Source: Kineothrix sp. MSJ-39 (GTDB lineage: Bacteria; Bacillota; Clostridia; Lachnospirales; Lachnospiraceae). Taken from it: 64,000 bases of DNA. A program made the translations under genes and the position numbers. Location: contig NZ_JAHLPN010000014.1 in NCBI RefSeq assembly GCF_018917935.1, positions 1-64,000 on the forward strand, given 5' to 3'. Shown in pieces: positions 60,489 through 64,000 of this stretch; within the stretch, counting starts at the first letter, position 1; every line of letters begins with the position of its first letter. The notes under the pieces are model-generated. The model was not told the origin of the DNA, searched no databases, and worked only from the letters and a program-made list of their open reading frames with translations.

Positions 60489-61808
60489 CTAAGATACACG
60501 TCTGACCGACAAAATGGTACGATATGTCGCATAGCCATATGTAATACCGGTTCTTTCCGTGCTGGCATGCACGATCTGTCCATTGCCCAGATATAAAGCA
60601 ACATGTCCTGCATAACAGATGATATCACCAGGCTGTGCATTGGCATAAGAGACTTCCGTTCCGCAGCTTCTCTGGCTGTAGGAATCACGCGGCAGCGAAA
60701 TACCGAAGTGTGCATAAACAGCCTGCGTAAAACCGGAACAGTCTGTTCCGTTTGTCAGGGAAGTACCACCAAACTTGTACGGATTACCAACGAAATTGCA
60801 CGCATAATTTGCAGCCTGCTGTCCAACACCGGATCCACCTGTCACAGCACCTGCACCCGCATTCATGCTATCCGTTCCCTTGCTGTCATTTCCGGTATCT
60901 ACCGTTCCCGGATCTGTTGTCTGTGAATCATCACCCGTATCCACCTGTGCGGGATCGTCTCCTGTGGTCTGCTGCGACTCGTTTCCGGTATCTACTGTCG
61001 GTGTCTGATTTGCCTGCTGCTGTTGCTGCTTTCTTTCCTGCTCCTGCTTCTTTTTAGCTTCTTCTTCCTTTTTCTTCTTTGCCGCAGCTTCTTCCTCAAG
61101 CTTTTTGATCTGTGCTGTCTGGTCCTCCAGCTGTTGCTTGTAAGTTGCAGCCTTCTTCTTGGCGGAAGCAAGCTGTGCATCAAAATTGGCTACCGTCTTT
61201 TTCTGTTCATCAACCAACGTCTGCAATGCTGCTTCTTCCTGCTGCAATTCATAATTGGATGCCTGCAGATCTGCTTCCTCATCTTCCAGTCTGCCCTTCA
61301 GCTCCGCTACCTGATTTTTACTCTCGACATAATCGGACAGAAGCTGTTTATCATATTCATACAGACTTTCAATGTAATCTGCTTTATTAACCATATCCGC
61401 ATAATTCTGGGATTCTAAAAGCACCTGCAGATAAGCACTGTCTCCCTGTTCATACATGAACTGGATCCGTTTTTTCATAGAAGCATACTGATCGTCTTCT
61501 TTTTTCTGGGCATCCTCATAGTCCTTTTTTGCCTGCTCGATCTCTTTTTCCTTGACCGCAATCTCATCCTGGCAGATATCAATACTGGTCAGGATATCCA
61601 CAAGCTGGTCACTGAGCTGATCCAGCTCTTCCTGTGCCTGCGCCTGATTACTCTGGATCGCAGTGATCTGCTGATTTACACTGTTCAGATTATTCTGTGT
61701 CTTCTGTTGTTCTTTCTTCACACCCGAAATAGTAGTTGCCCGGACGGGAACTACTATTTCCATAACCATGATCAAACTAAGCAGGATACAGCATACTCTC
61801 TTTTGCAT
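60489..61808 (-). CDS. Secreted NlpC/P60 cell-wall hydrolase with coiled coil
   Basis: This 439-residue protein has a signal peptide (about 1-24), a long PcsB/CwlO-like coiled coil (about 28-260), a Lys/Glu/Gln-rich then Thr/Asp-rich linker with repeated VDTGN/DDSQTTD units, and an NlpC/P60 endopeptidase domain (about 335-439). The catalytic Cys is in GTDCSGFTQAVY and the His in GHVALYL. It should cut peptidoglycan stem peptides during division or growth; in relatives the coiled coil is controlled by FtsEX. The gene directly follows the trigger-factor-like lipoprotein. Confidence 0.93.
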   Translation of the reverse strand: MQKRVCCILLSLIMVMEIVVPVRATTISGVKKEQQKTQNNLNSVNQQITAIQSNQAQAQEELDQLSDQLVDILTSIDICQDEIAVKEKEIEQAKKDYEDAQKKEDDQYASMKKRIQFMYEQGDSAYLQVLLESQNYADMVNKADYIESLYEYDKQLLSDYVESKNQVAELKGRLEDEEADLQASNYELQQEEAALQTLVDEQKKTVANFDAQLASAKKKAATYKQQLEDQTAQIKKLEEEAAAKKKKEEEAKKKQEQERKQQQQQANQTPTVDTGNESQQTTGDDPAQVDTGDDSQTTDPGTVDTGNDSKGTDSMNAGAGAVTGGSGVGQQAANYACNFVGNPYKFGGTSLTNGTDCSGFTQAVYAHFGISLPRDSYSQRSCGTEVSYANAQPGDIICYAGHVALYLGNGQIVHASTERTGITYGYATYRTILSVRRVS

Positions 61809-61833
61809 CTTTTCACCAATTTCCTATGAATGT

Positions 61834-63111
61834 TTATTCTTCTGTTTCAGCTTCAATATCTGTTTCAGTAGTATCTGTCAGTGCAGCATCTTCTCCTGAA
61901 ACGGTTTCTTCCTCCTGCAGCTCTTCTTCCACATCTTCCTCTGCAGTATCTGCTGTTGCAGAATCTGTCTCTGTAATAGAGATCGGATCATTTTCTACAA
62001 TTGTAACCTGATCGATCAGATATTCATTGACACGATCTGAAAGTACATAATCATAATAAGCACCCTGACCGATCGCAGAAAGAAGTGCATCTGCGGAGTC
62101 ATATCCGTAGTCACTGTACTCAGCTTCTGCCGCTGCCTTAATATCCTCATCGGAAAGACTGATGCCTGCTTTCTTGGCGATGGCAGCAATCGCAAGCTTC
62201 TCTTTTGCGGATTCCGCTGCGGATTCCGCTGTCTGTTTCTCATATTCTTCCTCTGTCAGACCCATATAATTTGTAATAAAGGTTGCCAGATCTACATTAT
62301 AATAATCTGCATAGGACTGTGCGTTCGCAGCAATACGTGTCTTGATATCATCCACAAGTTCCTGCGGTGCATCGGATACTTCACAGGTTGCATAAACCGC
62401 ATCCCATACAGCACTCTTCTTTGCGTCACTGTTTTTTTCATCACAGGCGTTTTTCAGATAATCTTCCACATTCTGTCTGTAGGCATCCACCGTATCATAT
62501 CCGAGATTCAGGCTTGCGATCAGTGCATCATTGACCTCAGGCATCTTACCTTCATCAATAGAATTGATTTTTACTTCAAAAACAACTGCTGCGCCTGCCA
62601 GATCCGCATTGGAATAATTCTCCGGGAATGTCAGATCCAGATTGACTGTTTCTCCTACTGCATGTCCGATCAGACCATCTTCGAATCCATCGATAAATTT
62701 ACCGGAACCGATCTTCAGATGTGCGCCCTGTGCTGTACCGCCGTCAAAAGCAACGCCATCCTTTGTTCCTGTATAGTCAATATTGACTGTATCTCCTGTT
62801 TCTACGGTCTGCTTATCTGTTGCTGTGTAATCATAAGCATCCATATATTCCACATAGTAATTGATCTCTTTGTCAAACTGGGCATCTACGTCTGCATCGG
62901 TATAAGTATACACATCTGTATTTACCGTAATACCTTCATAATCACCGAGCTTCACATAATCATCCGTGTTGTAGTCCTTCGTAGAGATAATACCGTTTCC
63001 GGAAACCTCTGTTGTATCCTGACTCTGTCCTTCGTCCTTGGAAGAACCACAGGCGGTCAAAGCTGTCACCATGCAGGCTGCCAGCATAATTGTTAAAATT
63101 TTCTTTTTCAT
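61834..63111 (-). CDS. Trigger-factor-like peptidyl-prolyl isomerase lipoprotein
   Basis: This 425-residue protein has a lipobox (LTAC) signal and an extracellular body resembling trigger factor without its ribosome-binding domain. An FKBP-type isomerase segment (about 105-190: GDTVNIDYTGTKDGVAFDGG, LKIGSGKFIDGFEDGLIG) is followed by a helical chaperone region (about 195-370) and a 45-residue acidic tail. It probably helps fold exported proteins at the membrane surface, like PrsA. The ATG at 63111 follows AAGGAG. It lies 25 bases upstream of the NlpC/P60 hydrolase, a possible client. Confidence 0.9.
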   Translation of the reverse strand: MKKKILTIMLAACMVTALTACGSSKDEGQSQDTTEVSGNGIISTKDYNTDDYVKLGDYEGITVNTDVYTYTDADVDAQFDKEINYYVEYMDAYDYTATDKQTVETGDTVNIDYTGTKDGVAFDGGTAQGAHLKIGSGKFIDGFEDGLIGHAVGETVNLDLTFPENYSNADLAGAAVVFEVKINSIDEGKMPEVNDALIASLNLGYDTVDAYRQNVEDYLKNACDEKNSDAKKSAVWDAVYATCEVSDAPQELVDDIKTRIAANAQSYADYYNVDLATFITNYMGLTEEEYEKQTAESAAESAKEKLAIAAIAKKAGISLSDEDIKAAAEAEYSDYGYDSADALLSAIGQGAYYDYVLSDRVNEYLIDQVTIVENDPISITETDSATADTAEEDVEEELQEEETVSGEDAALTDTTETDIEAETEE

Positions 63112-63222
63112 AATTTTTCTCCTTTTCTGCACTTCGCGCTTATTATTCTACCACATTTCGGGAGAAGGGGAAACTCTACGACAAAAATTCATAAAGAATT
63201 CATAACTTACGCAGGGCTGCTA

Positions 63223-63251
63223 TTGCGCTGAAAGCAAAAGAATGTTACAAT
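63223..63251 (+). promoter_or_regulatory. Promoter of the small membrane protein gene
   Basis: TTGCGC and TACAAT are 17 bases apart, 35 bases before the ATG at 63286, which follows AAGGAGG. Confidence 0.6.
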
Positions 63252-63285
63252 ATTTTCTAGTTTTTAGCACCCTAAGGAGGATAAG

Positions 63286-63762
63286 ATGAGCACACTTAGT
63301 ATTGTACTTCTGGTCATTCTTGCGGTTCTGATCATAGTTATCGCTGTTCTCTATTTTCTGGGCAAAAAAGCACAGAAAAAGCAGGCAGAGCAGCAGGAGC
63401 AGATGGAAGCTGCCAAGCAGACCGTCTCCATGCTGATCATTGATAAGAAACGTATGAAGATTAAAGATTCAGGGCTCCCACAGATGGTGATCGATCAGAC
63501 CCCCAAGCTTATGCGCGGTTCCAAACTGCCGATCGTAAAAGCCAAGATTGGTCCACAGATCATGTCACTTGTATGTGATGAAAAGATTTTCGACAAGGTT
63601 CCTGTCAAGAAAGAGGTAAAAGCATCCGTCAGCGGTATTTACATTCTTGATGTCAAAGGACTCCGTGGAAACAAACAGGCAGAGCCACCAAAGAAGCAGG
63701 GCGTATTCAAACGTGCCTGGGCTATGGCAAAAGAAAAAGCCGGCGTAAAACCGGTCAAATAA
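63286..63762 (+). CDS. Single-pass membrane protein of unknown function
   Basis: This 158-residue protein has one N-terminal helix (about 5-25), a short charged coiled coil and a basic cytoplasmic domain (MLIIDKKRMKIKDSG...KLPIVKAKIGPQIMSLVCDEKIFDKVPVKKEVKASVSGIYI, read in parts). No catalytic motif is seen. A promoter, a strong AAGGAGG and a terminator support it as a real monocistronic gene. I do not recognise the family beyond a general likeness to conserved clostridial membrane proteins. Confidence 0.75.
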   Translation: MSTLSIVLLVILAVLIIVIAVLYFLGKKAQKKQAEQQEQMEAAKQTVSMLIIDKKRMKIKDSGLPQMVIDQTPKLMRGSKLPIVKAKIGPQIMSLVCDEKIFDKVPVKKEVKASVSGIYILDVKGLRGNKQAEPPKKQGVFKRAWAMAKEKAGVKPVK

Positions 63763-63774
63763 AAAAGAAAAAAT

Positions 63775-63806
63775 AAATGGGATATATGATATCATATATC
63801 CCATTT
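63775..63806. terminator. Bidirectional terminator
   Basis: AAATGGGATATATGA/TCATATATCCCATTT is a near-perfect palindrome between the small membrane protein gene and the convergent HU gene. Confidence 0.8.
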
Positions 63807-63828
63807 ATCTTTTCATGTTCAATTTGAA

Positions 63829-64000
63829 TTAAGCGTTTACTAAATCCTTTAAAGCCTTACCAGCTTTGAACTTAGGAGCTTTAGAAGCAGCGATCTTCAT
63901 AACTTCACCGCTCTGAGGATTTCTTCCTTCTCTTGCAGCTCTTTCAGATACTTCAAAAGTACCGAAACCTACTAACTGAACCTTTCCACCGTTCTTTAAT
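63829..64000 (-). CDS. HU-family DNA-binding protein (partial, 3' end)
   Basis: The last 57 codons of an HU/IHF-type nucleoid protein are present; the start lies beyond the window. The diagnostic [21 protein letters not shown] beta-arm (read in two parts) carries the Arg-Asn-Pro tip that inserts into DNA, followed by [17 protein letters not shown]. It compacts and bends DNA. Confidence 0.95.
   Translation of the reverse strand, partial: LKNGGKVQLVGFGTFEVSERAAREGRNPQSGEVMKIAASKAPKFKAGKALKDLVNA

Overview
The window looks like a chromosomal segment of a spore-forming anaerobic Gram-positive bacterium of the Clostridia, most likely Lachnospiraceae. This is inferred, not proven. It rests on a spoIIID gene, CIRCE-controlled Hsp20 genes, an S-box riboswitch before metK, many lipoproteins with a single membrane, a BspA-type surface-protein remnant, MBG/DUF1542-type surface proteins and a class I c-di-GMP riboswitch. 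Most genes lie on the minus strand. I saw no rRNA, tRNA, CRISPR array or recognisable prophage.

Layout. 0-3 kb: metK under a SAM-I riboswitch and an Eis-like acetyltransferase. 3-6.4 kb: a degraded accessory island with two Rpn-type nuclease genes, a collapsed BspA-like gene, a scar from an Rpn gene tail, and two copies of a 153-bp promoter/leader repeat, each joined to a palindromic module that is inverted between the copies. 6.4-20 kb: an HD-GYP protein, a 2,578-residue secreted protein, an AAA/DUF4143 ATPase, a LytS-like two-component pair and murA. 20-25 kb: a LysM/M23 protein, a cupin-type repressor, a flavoprotein and a coiled-coil membrane protein. 25-33 kb: a small alarmone synthetase, an HlyIII protein, galE and a UDP-sugar pyrophosphorylase, a phosphoesterase, and asnA and asnS separated by a perfect 90-bp tandem repeat.

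33.4-39.6 kb: a tightly coupled six-gene operon encoding a TIM-barrel protein, a GAF-GGDEF cyclase, a TIR/zinc-ribbon/winged-helix protein, a class III nucleotide cyclase, a PGDYG-like protein and a PIN/NYN-like nuclease. This is the best candidate for an undescribed signalling or immune system. 39.7-45.6 kb: a polar amino-acid ABC transporter and a hybrid histidine kinase whose leader carries a class I c-di-GMP riboswitch. 45.7-52.6 kb: a stress region with two near-duplicate Hsp20 genes (each with CIRCE), a DnaJ-like protein, a flavodoxin lipoprotein, an aldo/keto reductase with a divergent MerR regulator, and a second hybrid kinase. 52.6-64 kb: an NSS transporter, an esterase, an sce7726-type protein, spoIIID, a MATE pump, a chemoreceptor, YdcF and CarD-like proteins, an NlpC/P60 hydrolase, a trigger-factor-like lipoprotein, a small membrane protein and the 3' end of an HU gene.

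A cyclic-nucleotide theme runs through the window: an HD-GYP hydrolase, a GGDEF cyclase, a c-di-GMP riboswitch and a class III cyclase. Intergenic DNA is rich in small hairpin elements, several of which recur. All coordinates, starts and identities were read by eye; no alignments or folding calculations were run.
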